A stretch of DNA of 64,000 bases from Metallosphaera yellowstonensis MK1. GTDB taxonomy: Archaea > Thermoproteota > Thermoprotei_A > Sulfolobales > Sulfolobaceae. The stretch covers positions 292,740 to 356,739 of the forward strand of contig NZ_JH597770.1 in assembly GCF_000243315.1 (NCBI RefSeq). The letters are read 5' to 3'. A program made the translations under genes and the position numbers. Below the pieces are notes generated by a model that was given only the letters and a program-made list of their open reading frames with translations, was not told the origin of the DNA and searched no databases. Below are positions 44,317 to 55,545 of the stretch, piece after piece; the first letter of the stretch is position 1; the number at the start of each line of letters is the position of its first letter.

Positions 44317-45346
44317 GAGCCCTCGCCACCAGGGACTTATATTTTAGGGGATCTCCGTTATCGGCTACTATCTCTTGGATCTTTTTTGGAACTCCTTCCA
44401 GGAGTTGAGCCGAGAGTTCATAACCGTCCTTCAAGTCCTTAACTTTTCCAGCGGTATAGAGAACCATGGAGGAATTGAGTTTGATGAACTCCTCGGCTTC
44501 CTTATCCTTACCCACACTAGCTCTCAAGACCCTAATCGCAGATTCTTCTGCACTATTGACCTGAAGTCTCACTATGTCTATAGGACGTCTAAGGAGATCC
44601 TGAGAGTCGATAACATATTCTTCTAATCTTGAACCCCTAACCTCCACGACAAAGGTCCTTCCTGATGGACTGATCTCATCTAAACCTGGCTCCCCGTGAA
44701 CCAAAACTAGCTTTTCGTAACCTAGTAAGGTTGAAGCCATGGCTATCCTTAGCATGAAGTCCCTTGAGAAGACCCCTAATAACTGCCTTTTCACCCCTGC
44801 TGGATTGGTTAGGGGTCCTAAAATGTTGAAAATGGTCCTTATTCCCAAGGCTTTCCTTGTTGAGGCAACGTTCCTCATAGATGGATGATACTGCTGAGCG
44901 AAGAGGAACACGAATCCGTGATTCTTGAAAAGTACTTCAGCCCTCTGGGGCGGAACCTCTATATTATATCCCAAGGCCTCCAAGAAGTCAGCACTTCCGC
45001 TCTTACTGCTGGCAGCCCTATTTCCGTGCTTGGCCACAGGGTAAACCTGACTCACTAGGATGGCCACTGCAGTACTGACATTTAGGGTTCCAAGACCATC
45101 TCCTCCGGTACCCGCAGTGTCCAGAGCGTCCCCCAATCGTACTTTCAGGGAATGTTGCCTCATGGAGGCAGCAAATCCGGCTATCTCCTCCGGTGTTTCT
45201 CCCTTCATCCTGAGGGCTACAAGTAATCCTCCAACCACAGCCTCTGGCAGATTGCCCTGCATTATTAAATCTGCTAGTCCCATTGCCTCATCCATTGACA
45301 TCGATTTCCCTTCAACCAATCTTGAGAGCAGAGTCTTATGATCCAT
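44303..45346 (-). CDS. trpD: Anthranilate phosphoribosyltransferase
   Basis: The 347-residue enzyme has the PRPP loop [20 protein letters not shown] (residues ~80-99), [20 protein letters not shown] and [20 protein letters not shown]. It joins anthranilate to PRPP. The gene overlaps trpA by 11 bases and trpF by 14. Confidence 0.96.
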   Translation of the reverse strand: MDHKTLLSRLVEGKSMSMDEAMGLADLIMQGNLPEAVVGGLLVALRMKGETPEEIAGFAASMRQHSLKVRLGDALDTAGTGGDGLGTLNVSTAVAILVSQVYPVAKHGNRAASSKSGSADFLEALGYNIEVPPQRAEVLFKNHGFVFLFAQQYHPSMRNVASTRKALGIRTIFNILGPLTNPAGVKRQLLGVFSRDFMLRIAMASTLLGYEKLVLVHGEPGLDEISPSGRTFVVEVRGSRLEEYVIDSQDLLRRPIDIVRLQVNSAEESAIRVLRASVGKDKEAEEFIKLNSSMVLYTAGKVKDLKDGYELSAQLLEGVPKKIQEIVADNGDPLKYKSLVARALGQS

Positions 45347-46070
45347 CTAATACACCTCTGAATTTCCTTGCCAGAGCTATAGCTGATTTCACCCCTCCCC
45401 TCTCTATCTCCTCGATGTAAGCGGTTCCTATAGCTACCCCGTCGGCCCCGGCCTTTAGTGCCCTTCTCATGTCCTCCACGTCAGATAGCCCAAAACCTAC
45501 CACTAGTTTATTTTCCACTAATGTCCTTACTCTAGTTATCAACGACTCTACTGTTATGGGTATTGCAATCCCGGTTGTGGGACGTACACCGTAATAGAGA
45601 AACATGTCTGATAACTTCGACGCCCTCTGTATTAGGGGATCTGGAACCGAAGGAGAGGTAAATATAACGCTCTTCAGCCCATGAGTCCTCACAGCCTCTA
45701 CATATTCCTCATACTCATCGATGAAATCTATCAACAGATCTGGGAACAGTACCCCATTTATTCCTATATCCTTGAGTTTGATCAGAAAATCTTCGAGAGT
45801 GGGGATCCACTCCTCCAGATACGTCAATATAACTATAGGCACACTCACAGCGTCCCTGGCCTCTCTAAGTAGAGCCCACATGTCATATCCCTGAGATGAG
45901 ACCTGCTTGAAGCTCCTCCTTATAACTGGCCCGTCATACTTGGCGTATTTCGGCGGTGGGCCTATCTCCAACACATCAGATCCAGCATCTACAAGACCCT
46001 TCAATAAGGTCAAGAACTGTTCCCTGTTGGGATATCCCAATGTAAGGTAGGAGACCAGCATCTTGCTCAA
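45336..46070 (-). CDS. trpA: Tryptophan synthase alpha subunit
   Basis: The 244-residue TIM barrel has the catalytic Glu in [20 protein letters not shown] with the Asp (YDGP) in the same loop. The phosphate-binding end reads [20 protein letters not shown] and [14 protein letters not shown]. It is slightly short, as in other Sulfolobales. It follows trpB directly, its start touching the trpB stop. Confidence 0.93.
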   Translation of the reverse strand: MSKMLVSYLTLGYPNREQFLTLLKGLVDAGSDVLEIGPPPKYAKYDGPVIRRSFKQVSSQGYDMWALLREARDAVSVPIVILTYLEEWIPTLEDFLIKLKDIGINGVLFPDLLIDFIDEYEEYVEAVRTHGLKSVIFTSPSVPDPLIQRASKLSDMFLYYGVRPTTGIAIPITVESLITRVRTLVENKLVVGFGLSDVEDMRRALKAGADGVAIGTAYIEEIERGGVKSAIALARKFRGVLDGS

Positions 46071-47339
46071 TCAGCTCATCCTCTTCATCATAGATTCATA
46101 GTTGGGAAGATCCAGTAGACCGTGGCCACTAAGATTAAACACTATCACCTTTTTCTCGTTCTTTACTCTGGCCTCTCGAGCCTCATCGATCACAGCCTTG
46201 ATGGCGTGGGAGGACTCTGGCGCAGGTACTATACCTTGGGCCTGGAGGAAAGTCTGTGCTGCCTCAAATATCTCCCTCTCATTGTATTCTCTCCATTTAA
46301 CTATACCCTCTTTTATTAGCATACTCAATGAGGGAGCGGCCCCGTGGTATCTGAGACCGCCAGAATAGATGGGAGGTGGAACATAATCCTTTCCCAATGT
46401 GATCATCTTTATTAGTGGGAGTAAGCCTGCGCTGTCAGGGAAGTCGTAATTATATGTCCCTCTACTAAACTTAGGCACCTCGAAGGAACCTACAGCAATG
46501 TATTTTGTGCCCTTTTGAGCCCCTATAAATGGGAAGACGAAACCTCCGAAGTTGCTCCCCCCTCCTACACATCCTATCAGGACATCAGGTTCCTCATCAA
46601 GATTCCTCAGCTGGTTAATGGTCTCAAGTCCTATTACGCTCTGATGAAGAACAACTACGTCCAAGACGCTCCCCACGAGATACTTATAACCGTTGGTCAT
46701 GGCGTACTCAATGGCTTCGCTCATGGCTATTCCAAGTGAACCCGGATGGTCAGGGTTTTGACTTGTGAGCTTTTTCCCATACTCAGTCAAGGAAGTGGGG
46801 CTGGAGTACACCTTAGCACCGTAGAGTTGCATAATCGTTCTCCTCTGGGGTTTTTGTTCATAGCTTACCCTCACCATGAATATGGAGGACTCCAGGCCGT
46901 ACATCCTTGAGGCTAACGCCACTGCGGTTCCCCATTGTCCGGCACCAGTCTCAGTGACCAGATGATTGACCCCTTCCTCCATCGAGAAATAAGCCTGCGG
47001 GATTGCCGTGTTAATCTTGTGAGAGCCAGTGGGCGTTGCTCCCTCGAACTTGAAGTAGATCCTAGCAGGGGTACGTAACATTTCCTCTAGTCTTCTGGCC
47101 CTCAAGAGAGGGGTGGGCCTCCCTATGTTAATGTACGCCTCCCTCACTTTCTCAGGTATACTGACGAACCTCTCCACCGTGAATTGTTGCCTGAGCACCT
47201 CCTTGGGCATTATTCTCTTTAGGAGTTCTATTCTGGAGAACTCGGAATCTGGGGGATCTCGAGGTGGGGGTAAAGGCTTGGGTAGGTCGGGTATTATGTT
47301 ATACCAATACTTCGGTACTAAATCCTCCTGAAACTCCAT
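46071..47339 (-). CDS. trpB: Tryptophan synthase beta subunit, TrpB2 type
   Basis: This 422-residue PLP enzyme is of the TrpB2 group: it has the extra N-terminal part [20 protein letters not shown] and lacks the usual TrpB1 start. The PLP lysine is in [14 protein letters not shown] and the catalytic Glu in [32 protein letters not shown] binds the phosphate. TrpB2 proteins bind the alpha subunit weakly or not at all, yet here it is first in the operon with trpA behind it, as in other Sulfolobales. Confidence 0.95.
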   Translation of the reverse strand: MEFQEDLVPKYWYNIIPDLPKPLPPPRDPPDSEFSRIELLKRIMPKEVLRQQFTVERFVSIPEKVREAYINIGRPTPLLRARRLEEMLRTPARIYFKFEGATPTGSHKINTAIPQAYFSMEEGVNHLVTETGAGQWGTAVALASRMYGLESSIFMVRVSYEQKPQRRTIMQLYGAKVYSSPTSLTEYGKKLTSQNPDHPGSLGIAMSEAIEYAMTNGYKYLVGSVLDVVVLHQSVIGLETINQLRNLDEEPDVLIGCVGGGSNFGGFVFPFIGAQKGTKYIAVGSFEVPKFSRGTYNYDFPDSAGLLPLIKMITLGKDYVPPPIYSGGLRYHGAAPSLSMLIKEGIVKWREYNEREIFEAAQTFLQAQGIVPAPESSHAIKAVIDEAREARVKNEKKVIVFNLSGHGLLDLPNYESMMKRMS

Positions 47340-47388
47340 TGGTGCATCAAGAACACCGTGTTAGATAAAAGTTTTGGAATCTTATAAA

Positions 47389-47664
47389 CTAATATGTCTC
47401 AAAGGATTTGAACTCCCCCGTGTAAGGTTCGATAGAGTGGTTCACCTTGGTCACCACGGCTAAGGGGGGACCCTTCCTAATGTACTGAAGTAGCTTCTCC
47501 ACGGACTCCTGATAGCCCTCGGCTACCACCTCCACCGTCCCGTCTGGGAGGTTCTTTGCGAACCCCTTGAGCCCTAACCTATTGGCGTGTATCTGAATGA
47601 ACCTCCTAAAACCCACCCCCTGAACTTCTCCCTCAACTATTGCGTGGAGTCTGACTAGCCCCAA
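47389..47664 (-). CDS. acyP: Acylphosphatase
   Basis: The 91-residue enzyme hydrolyses carboxyl-phosphate bonds. The catalytic Arg is in [18 protein letters not shown] (~R21), the catalytic Asn in [20 protein letters not shown] (~N39). Fold and length are standard. It stands alone, upstream of the trp operon on the same strand, about 50 bases away. Confidence 0.95.
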   Translation of the reverse strand: MGLVRLHAIVEGEVQGVGFRRFIQIHANRLGLKGFAKNLPDGTVEVVAEGYQESVEKLLQYIRKGPPLAVVTKVNHSIEPYTGEFKSFETY

Positions 47665-47756
47665 GATACCACCTCAGAGTCGCTCCACCTCTTCATCACT
47701 CGGCTAAATCCCTTTCATCACTATATTTTTAACTACACGAGACGCCTAAAAAACCG

Positions 47757-48836
47757 ATGATTAGAGTCGCAGTAGCAGGTCTTGGCAACTGTGCCTCCAT
47801 GCTTATACAAGGTATAGAGTTCTACAGAAGGAAGGGAGAGAATTATTACGAAGGTCTAATAACTCCTGTTATTGGGGATTACAAGATAACTGATATACAA
47901 ATAGTTGCGGCGTTTGACGTTTCCAAAAACAAGGTCGGTAAGGATGTCTCAGAGGCTCTGTTCGAGAAACCCAACATAACCCCCAGGATAGTGGACATGG
48001 ATAGATCGGGCGTTAAGGTATCATTAGGGCCTATTCTAGATGGGGTAGCTCCTCACATGAGGGAGGTCTTTAACCCTGCTGATGGGGGTACTCTGGAGGA
48101 CGTGGTGAGGATATTGAAGGAGAGTGAGGCAGACATTTTAGTCAACATGCTGCCGGTGGGGAGTGAAAGGGCGTCCAGGATATACGCGGAGGCTGCACTG
48201 AGGGCTGGAACTGGATTCATAAATGCCATACCGGTGTTCATAGCCAGTGATCCTTCTGGACAATTCCCAGCAAAGTTTGCTGAAGCCAAGTTACCCCTTG
48301 CTGGGGATGATGTCAAAGGCCAGGTAGGAGCCACTATACTTCATAGAAGTTTAACTTCCCTTTTCAGACTAAGAGGAGTAACTGTAGACGAGACGTTCCA
48401 ACTCAATGTAGGAGGAAACACAGATTTCCTGAACATGAAGACGGAGGAGAGACTCCAGTCCAAGAGAATAAGCAAAACCAGGGCCGTTACGAGCACATTG
48501 GAGAAGATGGAGGAGATTGAGACCCAGGGAAAAATAAGGATAGGACCAAGTGACTACGTGCCCTTCTTAGGAAATACTAAGGTCGCATACATATACGTTA
48601 AAGGATCCGGTTTCGCTGGAAGGCCAATAAAGGTTGAAGCCAGCCTAGAAGTGGATGACAAGTCAAATTGTGCCGCGGTACTCGTAGACGTCATAAGGGC
48701 CGTCAAAGTTGCCAAGGACAGGCGTATAGGTGGACCGCTGAAGGAAGTCTCAGCCTTTTACTTCAAGCATCCTCCGGTACAGGCCAAGGACGATGACGAA
48801 GCTTACGAATGGTTCAGGAAGTTCCTCGCTGTGTGA
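47757..48836 (+). CDS. Inositol-1-phosphate synthase
   Basis: The 359-residue NAD enzyme makes inositol-1-phosphate from glucose-6-phosphate for archaeal phosphoinositol lipids. The NAD motif is [20 protein letters not shown] (residues ~4-23). Family stretches [20 protein letters not shown] and [14 protein letters not shown] follow, then [20 protein letters not shown]. Its last 44 bases overlap the next gene's frame. Confidence 0.93.
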   Translation: MIRVAVAGLGNCASMLIQGIEFYRRKGENYYEGLITPVIGDYKITDIQIVAAFDVSKNKVGKDVSEALFEKPNITPRIVDMDRSGVKVSLGPILDGVAPHMREVFNPADGGTLEDVVRILKESEADILVNMLPVGSERASRIYAEAALRAGTGFINAIPVFIASDPSGQFPAKFAEAKLPLAGDDVKGQVGATILHRSLTSLFRLRGVTVDETFQLNVGGNTDFLNMKTEERLQSKRISKTRAVTSTLEKMEEIETQGKIRIGPSDYVPFLGNTKVAYIYVKGSGFAGRPIKVEASLEVDDKSNCAAVLVDVIRAVKVAKDRRIGGPLKEVSAFYFKHPPVQAKDDDEAYEWFRKFLAV

Positions 48837-49071
48837 GATCTGCGAGGAAGAGGAGACTTACGGTACCTGTTCCCTTTGCGGAAGGGCAGCTTGTAGAGCC
48901 CACATAAAGGATAATATATGCTCTTTATGTAGAATGAGTCTCTGCATGCTGTGCGGTAGAAACCTATCCGTAGGATATTGCCAATCGTGCGGTGCCTTGA
49001 TCTGTGAAGAGTGTGTGGGCTATTCCAACGGATCTAAAAGAATATGTAAAGTTTGTACTAAGAAATTATAA
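48793..49071 (+). CDS. Cysteine-rich zinc protein (B-box-like), unknown
   Basis: The 92-residue frame carries about 17 Cys/His in treble-clef or B-box-like order: [60 protein letters not shown] and CKVCTKKL. The first ATG lies inside the end of the inositol-phosphate synthase gene; no later ATG is suitable. Two or three zinc sites are likely. Role unknown. Confidence 0.7.
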   Translation: MTKLTNGSGSSSLCEICEEEETYGTCSLCGRAACRAHIKDNICSLCRMSLCMLCGRNLSVGYCQSCGALICEECVGYSNGSKRICKVCTKKL

Positions 49072-49149
49072 AAACGGGGTTCAAAGGGGCGGAAGACTCG
49101 TGAGGTAAGGATGGATAGCCCCCTTTATACAAAGGGATTTTAAATACCA

Positions 49150-49397
49150 GCTTGATGCACCTCCTCTCAATGACGATCACCGACTGGATAAGCGTCACCG
49201 AGGCACCTCGGTTAAGGCGAGGGTCGATGAGGTGAGTCTCTGCCTCATGAGTAGCCCGTGTGGGTGACGTGGGCTCAACCCCTTCAGGGAGGGAGCGGCC
49301 CGCAGCCCCTGTGGAGCCCCGCCCTTCACCTGTGGCCAAACGCTACGGGCAAGGCGGGGGAAGGGAGCAGGAAGCCTCGCCCTCAAGGCGGGGTAGC
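49150..49397 (+). mobile_element. GC-rich non-coding remnant, possibly the 3' end of an IS200/IS605-type element
   Basis: The 326 bases between the zinc-protein gene and ppsA hold no convincing gene. They are richer in G and C than their neighbours and end in GCCTCGCCCTCAAGGCGGGG (49376-49395). There CCTCGCC and GGCGGGG form a hairpin with a CTCAA-type loop, a form common at the ends of IS200/IS605 elements and their tnpB-linked RNAs. The hairpin ends 2 bases from the ppsA stop and may also serve as its terminator. No intact tnpA or tnpB is present. Confidence 0.35.
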
Positions 49398-51743
49398 TCA
49401 CCTAGCCTTGTTAAGGAGTAACTTCTGTTCGACGCTTGCCACTAGTCTCCTGGTATATATCACCGTGTCAGGATTGATACTTATGCTATCTATTCCCTCT
49501 TTTACCAGGAACTCTGCCACCTCAGGGTAGACGCTTGGGGCTTGCCCACATATGGATACAGTTCTACCGTACCTGTGGGCTATCCTTATTAGTCTCCTCA
49601 TTGATCTGAGCACTGCTGGGTCCCTCTCGTCATAATATCCCATTCTCCCGAGTATCTCCGAATCTCTGTCGACACCAAGAGTGAGTTGTGCCAGATCGTT
49701 GCTGCCTATGCTAAAACCGTCAACAATCTTTGCAAACTGGTCAGCCATCATCACTACTGATGGTACTTCAGCCATTATCCACGCTTTGAACTCACCAGTC
49801 CTCCTCAACCCCTCTTCCCCCATTATACTCAAAGCCCTCTTGAGCTCCCATGTGGTTCTCACGAACGGGAACATCACCCATACGTTCTTTAGTCCCATTT
49901 CCTCCCTGGCCTTCCTTACCGCTCTTACCTCTAGCCTGAAGGCCGGTTCGTATTGAGGACTGATATATCTGGAGACGCCTCTCCAACCTATCATGGGATT
50001 CCTCTCCTCTGGTTCGAACTCTTCTCCACCAATTAGATTCCTGTACTCATTGGTCTTGAAATCCGAGAATCTGACCACAACAGGTCTAGGATAGATCGCT
50101 GAGGCGACTTTAGCTATTCCCTCAGCCAGTTTATTTACGAACTCCTCAGGTTTTCCTATCTTAATAAGGTAAAGTGGATGATATTTTATCCACTCACTTA
50201 CAATAAATTCAATCCTCATCAATCCTATTCCGTCAAAGGGTAGATCCAAGTATTTCTCTATCATATCTGGTTGACCCAAATTCATGTAGATCTTAGTTCC
50301 AGTTACAGGGTAAAGGCTTAGGAGAACGTCTCTAGACAACCCTGTAAGGCCAGTGGATTGCTGAACTTCATGCCTAGGCTCCTCTGCTATTATCCTTCCC
50401 TCGTAAACCACTCCTCTGGTTGCGTCCACTGTTATCTCCTGCCCTGTCCTCAACAGTTTAGTAGCGTCCTTAGTGCCGACTATGGCTGGTATTCCGAGTT
50501 CTCTCGACACTATTGCAGCGTGACTCGTTATTCCCCCCTCATCGGTGATTATGGCCGAAGCGACCTTCATTACTGGTACCCAGTCTGGGTCGGTCATTCT
50601 AGTGACTAAGATCTCTCCCTTCTTGAACTCTTTAGCGTCCTTTATGTCGAGGAGAACTCTTGCCTTACCCATGGCTATCCCAGGGCTAGCTGCTAATCCT
50701 TTAACTATGACCTTCCTTTCACCGGTAGTAGCCGTGACGGGCTCCTGCCGGCTTTGCTTAGAAACCCAGAACGTCTCAGGTCTGGCCTGAACAATGAAAA
50801 CGTTATCTGGGAACGTGAGATCTCCATCTATTGCCCACTCAATGTCCATTGGAACCTCGTAATGTTTCTCTATCTTTAGTGCTAACTTAGCTAGCTCTAT
50901 GGCCTCCTCATCCGTTATGCTCGGACTTTCACTTTCTTTACCTTGAATCTCGACCTCCCTATTAGCCTTGAGGTGGGGATCGTAGATTATCTTTAAATTC
51001 TTCTTTGAAATTCTTCTATCTACTATCTTCAAATCATGCTTAGAGATAACTACCTCATCTGGAGTCACCATGCCTCCAACCACAGCCTCCCCGAGACCCC
51101 AAGACGATTCTATAACAATGAAGTTCCTGTCGCCATTGGCCGGGTTCAGGGTGAACATGACTCCAGAAGATCTCGAATTGACCATCTTTTGAATTACTAC
51201 CGCCATCTCCACCTTAGATGAGTCTATCCCCTTTGATTTCCTGTACTCGATTGCTCTTTCGTTGAATAAGCTGGCCCAGACTAGCTTGATTTTTTCAAAG
51301 AGCTGACTTCTCTCGACATTAAGATAAGTGTCCTGTTGACCTGCAAAGCTAGCACTCTCTATGTCCTCAGCTGTCGCTGAGGATCTGACAGCTACTAGGA
51401 TTTCCTTACCCACTTGCTTTACTAACTCCTCGTATGCATTTAGTGTAATTTCCTCCAAATCTGGCGGAATTTCAGCAGAAAGGATTAACTGCTTGATCCT
51501 AGAGCTCGCTGTGGCAGAGTCCTTCTCTTCTTTCAAAATAGAGATTATCTTTTCCCTCAAATTATTATAATCCAGGAAATATCTATAAGCTTTAGAGGTG
51601 AGAACAAAGCCAGGGGGTACTCTGATCCCCTGGCTAAGGAGTTCGCCGAGGTTAGCCCCCTTCCCCCCGACAAGATCTATCATTTCTTTCCTTATGTTAG
51701 AGAAAGAAAGGATACCCTCTTCTTTCACGAGTTGAGCAACCAA
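49398..51743 (-). CDS. ppsA: Phosphoenolpyruvate synthase
   Basis: The 781-residue enzyme converts pyruvate, ATP and water to PEP. The ATP-grasp part starts [40 protein letters not shown] follows. The phosphohistidine is in [20 protein letters not shown] (about H420) and the PEP-binding barrel ends with [19 protein letters not shown]. It works against pyruvate kinase in gluconeogenesis, together with enolase at 26834. Single gene. Confidence 0.96.
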   Translation of the reverse strand: MVAQLVKEEGILSFSNIRKEMIDLVGGKGANLGELLSQGIRVPPGFVLTSKAYRYFLDYNNLREKIISILKEEKDSATASSRIKQLILSAEIPPDLEEITLNAYEELVKQVGKEILVAVRSSATAEDIESASFAGQQDTYLNVERSQLFEKIKLVWASLFNERAIEYRKSKGIDSSKVEMAVVIQKMVNSRSSGVMFTLNPANGDRNFIVIESSWGLGEAVVGGMVTPDEVVISKHDLKIVDRRISKKNLKIIYDPHLKANREVEIQGKESESPSITDEEAIELAKLALKIEKHYEVPMDIEWAIDGDLTFPDNVFIVQARPETFWVSKQSRQEPVTATTGERKVIVKGLAASPGIAMGKARVLLDIKDAKEFKKGEILVTRMTDPDWVPVMKVASAIITDEGGITSHAAIVSRELGIPAIVGTKDATKLLRTGQEITVDATRGVVYEGRIIAEEPRHEVQQSTGLTGLSRDVLLSLYPVTGTKIYMNLGQPDMIEKYLDLPFDGIGLMRIEFIVSEWIKYHPLYLIKIGKPEEFVNKLAEGIAKVASAIYPRPVVVRFSDFKTNEYRNLIGGEEFEPEERNPMIGWRGVSRYISPQYEPAFRLEVRAVRKAREEMGLKNVWVMFPFVRTTWELKRALSIMGEEGLRRTGEFKAWIMAEVPSVVMMADQFAKIVDGFSIGSNDLAQLTLGVDRDSEILGRMGYYDERDPAVLRSMRRLIRIAHRYGRTVSICGQAPSVYPEVAEFLVKEGIDSISINPDTVIYTRRLVASVEQKLLLNKAR

Positions 51744-51835
51744 TAAGATATCCCCATAATCATTCCTCCCAGAACCTTAAAAATCTGCTTAGATCATCAA
51801 AATGGTAAAAAAGAGAAAAAGGTACTCGTTATAAA

Positions 51836-52501
51836 TTATTTCGAACTGTTACCGTTCTCGGTTTTTTGTGCAGTACTAACAAATGAGGGTAGGTCTGGGA
51901 AGTTCTCCTTCATCCTCTGCTCTGCTATCGCGGTGGCCTCTTGGAGGATCTTCCTGGCCTCTGGGCTGGTCGCTGCCTGTTCGACGCTGGCGCCTGTGAA
52001 GTCTCCGGCCTCTATTATGACCTCCTGCAACGTCTCTTCTATCTCCATCAAGTCCATGCTTAGCTCTGGCATAACTCCTTTAATGGCATTCTTTAGTTCC
52101 CTCACTACGCCTATTACTGGAATGAGACTGCTGAACACATCCGATATTTCAGTCACTGTCTCGAGTCTAAGCTGGACCTGTTCTAGAGCTATCTGAACTC
52201 CAATCAATTGCTTCGTGACCTTCCTTATCTCTGCTATCTCATTGGCATACATCGCCGCTCTAGCGTTATCCTTTGACATCTGGGCCGATACTATCCTCTC
52301 GAAGAGGACTCTGTCCCTCTCCTGCATTTTAGAGATGTATAACTCCAACCTGTTTACCGTAGTCTTTAGTCTATAATTGGCCATTACCAGTTTATATCTG
52401 AGGGGCTGCTTGGGCTTGAGGGAGTTCTTTAGTTTATCTGCAATACTAGGTTCTTGCCTACCGTTCCAGCCCCTAACAAACTCTTCAACCTTACTCGTCA
52501 T
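51836..52501 (-). CDS. CdvB paralogue (ESCRT-III-like; CdvB1/CdvB2 type)
   Basis: The 221-residue protein shares the ESCRT-III core with CdvB at 29247 ([40 protein letters not shown]). It lacks the C-terminal winged helix, so it should not bind CdvA directly. A Pro-containing tail ([11 protein letters not shown]) could be the CdvC-binding motif. Sulfolobales have such paralogues that act late in division and in virus or vesicle budding. Which one (B1 or B2) is not decided here. Confidence 0.92.
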   Translation of the reverse strand: MTSKVEEFVRGWNGRQEPSIADKLKNSLKPKQPLRYKLVMANYRLKTTVNRLELYISKMQERDRVLFERIVSAQMSKDNARAAMYANEIAEIRKVTKQLIGVQIALEQVQLRLETVTEISDVFSSLIPVIGVVRELKNAIKGVMPELSMDLMEIEETLQEVIIEAGDFTGASVEQAATSPEARKILQEATAIAEQRMKENFPDLPSFVSTAQKTENGNSSK

Positions 52502-52583
52502 AAGTGCTCTAATGATTCTTATTGTTGTGTGGTTGGGTTTAAGGACTGCGAACTATAATACTTCTTAACCCAAAAGGATAACT

Positions 52584-52856
52584 ATGAGTGAGTTTAGAGC
52601 TAGATTAGAGGGGGAGAAACTTATATTAGAATCTATTTCAGGACAGCCTCTCTTTATAAGAGAAATTATAGTGAAATACGCTCTCACAGCCTTATCTCCA
52701 GAAAATGAGCGTTTTAGGAGAATAGTATCTGATTCCATTAAGATAGGAAGCAAGCTCTCAAGGCTGGAGATACCTGTGGGCGGTTTGGACGTGGTAGGAG
52801 TAGACGTTATTTATACCAGAGGAGACTTCACGCTGAGGGACGAAATACAGATCTGA
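52584..52856 (+). CDS. Small conserved-looking protein, unknown
   Basis: The 90-residue soluble protein has strands at both ends ([36 protein letters not shown]) and a helix ([20 protein letters not shown]) between. It is divergent from the CdvB paralogue and its last 29 bases overlap the convergent decarboxylase gene. No family recognised. Confidence 0.6.
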   Translation: MSEFRARLEGEKLILESISGQPLFIREIIVKYALTALSPENERFRRIVSDSIKIGSKLSRLEIPVGGLDVVGVDVIYTRGDFTLRDEIQI

Positions 52857-54273
52857 TCTTCTCAAAAATAGGGGTAACCTTTTTTACTACTTCTGGATCA
52901 CTCCTGACTTCTTCAGGCCACTCTTTACCCATCTCCTCCTTAAACTTCCTTGTGGCATCTATGCCCATTTTGCTCCCCAAGGGGGGATTAGGAACAGTAT
53001 GATCTAAGGAGTCGTTGAGAACTTGATCCACTATCATGACGTCTCTCTTCGGATCCACTGTTGTAGATATTGCGTAAAGAACCTGGTTCAAGTCATGTAC
53101 GTTAACGTCGGAATCCACAATAATTATTAGTTTCAGAAAACTTAATTGTCCAGTACCCCACAGAGACATCATTAGTCTCCTAGCCTGTCCAGGATATCTC
53201 TTTCTCATGGAGAAGATCCCTATCCCAGTGAACAGTCCGTACTCAGGTAGGTTCATGTCGACGAGATCTGGGATTAGCATCCTCAGGAAAGGAAGGAATA
53301 TTCGCTCCACTCCTTTTCCGATCCATGCATCCTCCAAGGGAGGCTTGCCCACAGAGGTTACTTGATATATTGGGTTCTCCCTCAAGTAAACTTTTTCCAA
53401 CCTGAACACCGGGTAGTAGTCTGGGGGAGTATAGTAACCCAAGTGATCTCCAAAAGGTCCCTCAAGCCTGTTATCATTGAGATCCACATATCCTTCTAAG
53501 ACCGACTCGGCATGTGAAGGGACCAATAGGCCGTTTTCCAACTCAGTGACATCTACTCCTTCTCCCCTTAATATCCCAGCGAAGAGGTACTTATCTAGGC
53601 CTGGGGGGACCGGGGAGGCAGAAGTGAAAAGTACCACAGGATCGACACCATTTACTATGGCAACTGGCATCCTGGTTATGCCCTTCTCCAGATATTTAGA
53701 GGCTGCTAAGGAACCCCTCTTTAGAGCCTGCCAGTGTATTATTGCCTCGTTCTTGTTAAGGATCTGTATCCTGTAAACGCTCAGGTTATTTACTCCAGTC
53801 TCTGGATCCTTAGTTACAACTATGGAGAAGGTCATATACCTTCCTGCGTCCTTGGGCCACGTCTTGGTCGCGGGGATCCTCTCCAAATCGAGTTCGGTCT
53901 CCTCAAAGTCAGGTCTCTTGGATCTTGGGGAATACCTACCCAACTTCAGGACGGATGGTAATGATTTCACCTTATCCAAGAAGGTGATGGGGAGCTCTCC
54001 GAATGTGGAGAGGAACTCCTTGGAGATCCCCTCAAGGTCTGTGGTTCCGAAAATATCGTACATGGAGTCCATGGAGTAGAAAACGTTGGTCAAAACTTTC
54101 CACTCCTCAAAGCCCCTCACCCGCTTGAATAGTAAAGGAGGTAAGTGAGCGTACGTGGCCATTCTTCCCAACTCAGCTATCTCTAGGTCGACGCTAACCT
54201 CGTCGTCCACTTCCACTAGGAGCCCCTTCCTCCTCAAATGATCTAAGTAGTGTCGTAGATCCCTAAATACCAC
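52828..54273 (-). CDS. UbiD-family decarboxylase (prenylated-FMN dependent)
   Basis: The 481-residue protein matches the UbiD family: [20 protein letters not shown] (metal and cofactor site), [20 protein letters not shown] and [20 protein letters not shown], the most typical motif. Substrates of archaeal members include intermediates of the mevalonate route and aromatic acids, so the exact reaction is open. No UbiX gene is nearby in the window. Confidence 0.9.
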   Translation of the reverse strand: MVFRDLRHYLDHLRRKGLLVEVDDEVSVDLEIAELGRMATYAHLPPLLFKRVRGFEEWKVLTNVFYSMDSMYDIFGTTDLEGISKEFLSTFGELPITFLDKVKSLPSVLKLGRYSPRSKRPDFEETELDLERIPATKTWPKDAGRYMTFSIVVTKDPETGVNNLSVYRIQILNKNEAIIHWQALKRGSLAASKYLEKGITRMPVAIVNGVDPVVLFTSASPVPPGLDKYLFAGILRGEGVDVTELENGLLVPSHAESVLEGYVDLNDNRLEGPFGDHLGYYTPPDYYPVFRLEKVYLRENPIYQVTSVGKPPLEDAWIGKGVERIFLPFLRMLIPDLVDMNLPEYGLFTGIGIFSMRKRYPGQARRLMMSLWGTGQLSFLKLIIIVDSDVNVHDLNQVLYAISTTVDPKRDVMIVDQVLNDSLDHTVPNPPLGSKMGIDATRKFKEEMGKEWPEEVRSDPEVVKKVTPIFEKIRSVFRPSA

Positions 54274-54363
54274 GTGCCTGAAGAGTACATAAAGCTTAAA
54301 TTTTTTCGCAAACGTGAGATGCGTGGCTGGTGACTTCCAGTTGGAAACAGTCTAGAAGGTTTC

Positions 54364-55545
54364 ATGCGGTGTATGGACTGTGGTTTTGAGTCTGAACTAG
54401 ATCAGAAGTTGATTACGTGTCCCAGATGTGGAGGGATCCTCGAAATCAACGTTGTACTCCCTCGGGATTTCTCCTTCTCCAAACTTAGAGGGAGAGGAGT
54501 ATGGAGGTACTCCGACGCCATAGCTGGCGAATACAGGAAGATAGTGACCATAAATGAAGGAGGTACTCCGCTAATAAGGTCGAGACAAGGCAACGTTTAC
54601 TTTAAGTTTGAGGGGGCTAATCCTACGGGAAGCTTTAAGGACCGCGGAATGACAGTAGCGATAAGCTCGGCAGTAAATAAGGGCTATAAGATCGTCATTG
54701 CAGCCTCAACCGGTAACACCGCAGCGTCCGCGGCAGCGTACTCCGCCAGGGCAGGATTAAGAATATACTTAGTTCTCCCTAAAGAGAAGGTTGCCATAGG
54801 AAAGCTGGCCCAATCGATCTTATACGGGGCTACTATACTGGAGGTAGACGGTAGTTTCGACGTCGGAATGAAAGCGGTGATGAAATTGTACAGGGAGATG
54901 GGGACAGTATATCCCCTAAATTCCTTCAACCCGTGGAGGTTGGAGGGACAGAAGACCCTTGCCTATGAGATCGCAGAAGAAATAGGTAGCCCAGACGTCG
55001 TCTTAGTCCCTGTAGGGAACGCTGGGAACATTTATGCCATCTGGAAGGGATTTAAGGAACTACTCGAGTCAGGCGTCATATCCAAGATGCCCAGGATGAT
55101 AGGGGTACAAGCTGAGGGTGCGTCACCGATAGCTAGGGCTGTAATTAACAATCTGGACGAGCCTACCTTCACAGATAACCCAGAAACTGTAGCTACAGCA
55201 ATAAGAATTGGAAGGCCAGTAAATTGGAAGAAGGCAATTAAGGCCATAAAGGAGTCCAAGGGAACCGCACTTTACGTTAGCGATAACGAGATATTGGGGG
55301 CTCAAAGGGAACTCGCGAGAATGGAAGGTATAGGAGCAGAGCCTGCCTCTGCCGCTTCCTACGCTGGTTACAAGAGAGCTCTCCAAGCTGGGCTCGTGGA
55401 TAAGGACGAGATCGCCGTTAACGTCTTGACAGGACATGCCCTGAAGGATCCAGATTCCATGATAAAGTCTGGGGCAAGGCGTATAGTGGTTAACCCAGAC
55501 TACTTGGGAGATATAATCCTGGGTGATCTGAATGCCGATAGTTAA
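54364..55545 (+). CDS. thrC: Threonine synthase
   Basis: The 393-residue PLP enzyme has an N-terminal zinc ribbon ([20 protein letters not shown]). The PLP lysine is in [18 protein letters not shown] (~K92), and [20 protein letters not shown] binds the phosphate. It makes threonine from phosphohomoserine. It overlaps the aspartate kinase gene by 14 bases, opening an operon for the aspartate family. Confidence 0.94.
   Translation: MRCMDCGFESELDQKLITCPRCGGILEINVVLPRDFSFSKLRGRGVWRYSDAIAGEYRKIVTINEGGTPLIRSRQGNVYFKFEGANPTGSFKDRGMTVAISSAVNKGYKIVIAASTGNTAASAAAYSARAGLRIYLVLPKEKVAIGKLAQSILYGATILEVDGSFDVGMKAVMKLYREMGTVYPLNSFNPWRLEGQKTLAYEIAEEIGSPDVVLVPVGNAGNIYAIWKGFKELLESGVISKMPRMIGVQAEGASPIARAVINNLDEPTFTDNPETVATAIRIGRPVNWKKAIKAIKESKGTALYVSDNEILGAQRELARMEGIGAEPASAASYAGYKRALQAGLVDKDEIAVNVLTGHALKDPDSMIKSGARRIVVNPDYLGDIILGDLNADS

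Noticed and set aside
49280-49397. GGGGGAAGGGAGCAGG looks like helix 8 of the archaeal SRP RNA
   Set aside because: The flanking bases cannot form the needed stem around a GGAA tetraloop (G-run on the 5' side instead of C-run), and the rest of the SRP fold is not seen.
54335-54348. TTCCAGTTGGAAAC resembles the core of an Orc1/Cdc6 origin box
   Set aside because: It has an extra base compared with the ORB core, stands alone, lacks the G-run and AT-rich unwinding element, and lies in a 90-base promoter gap of thrC.
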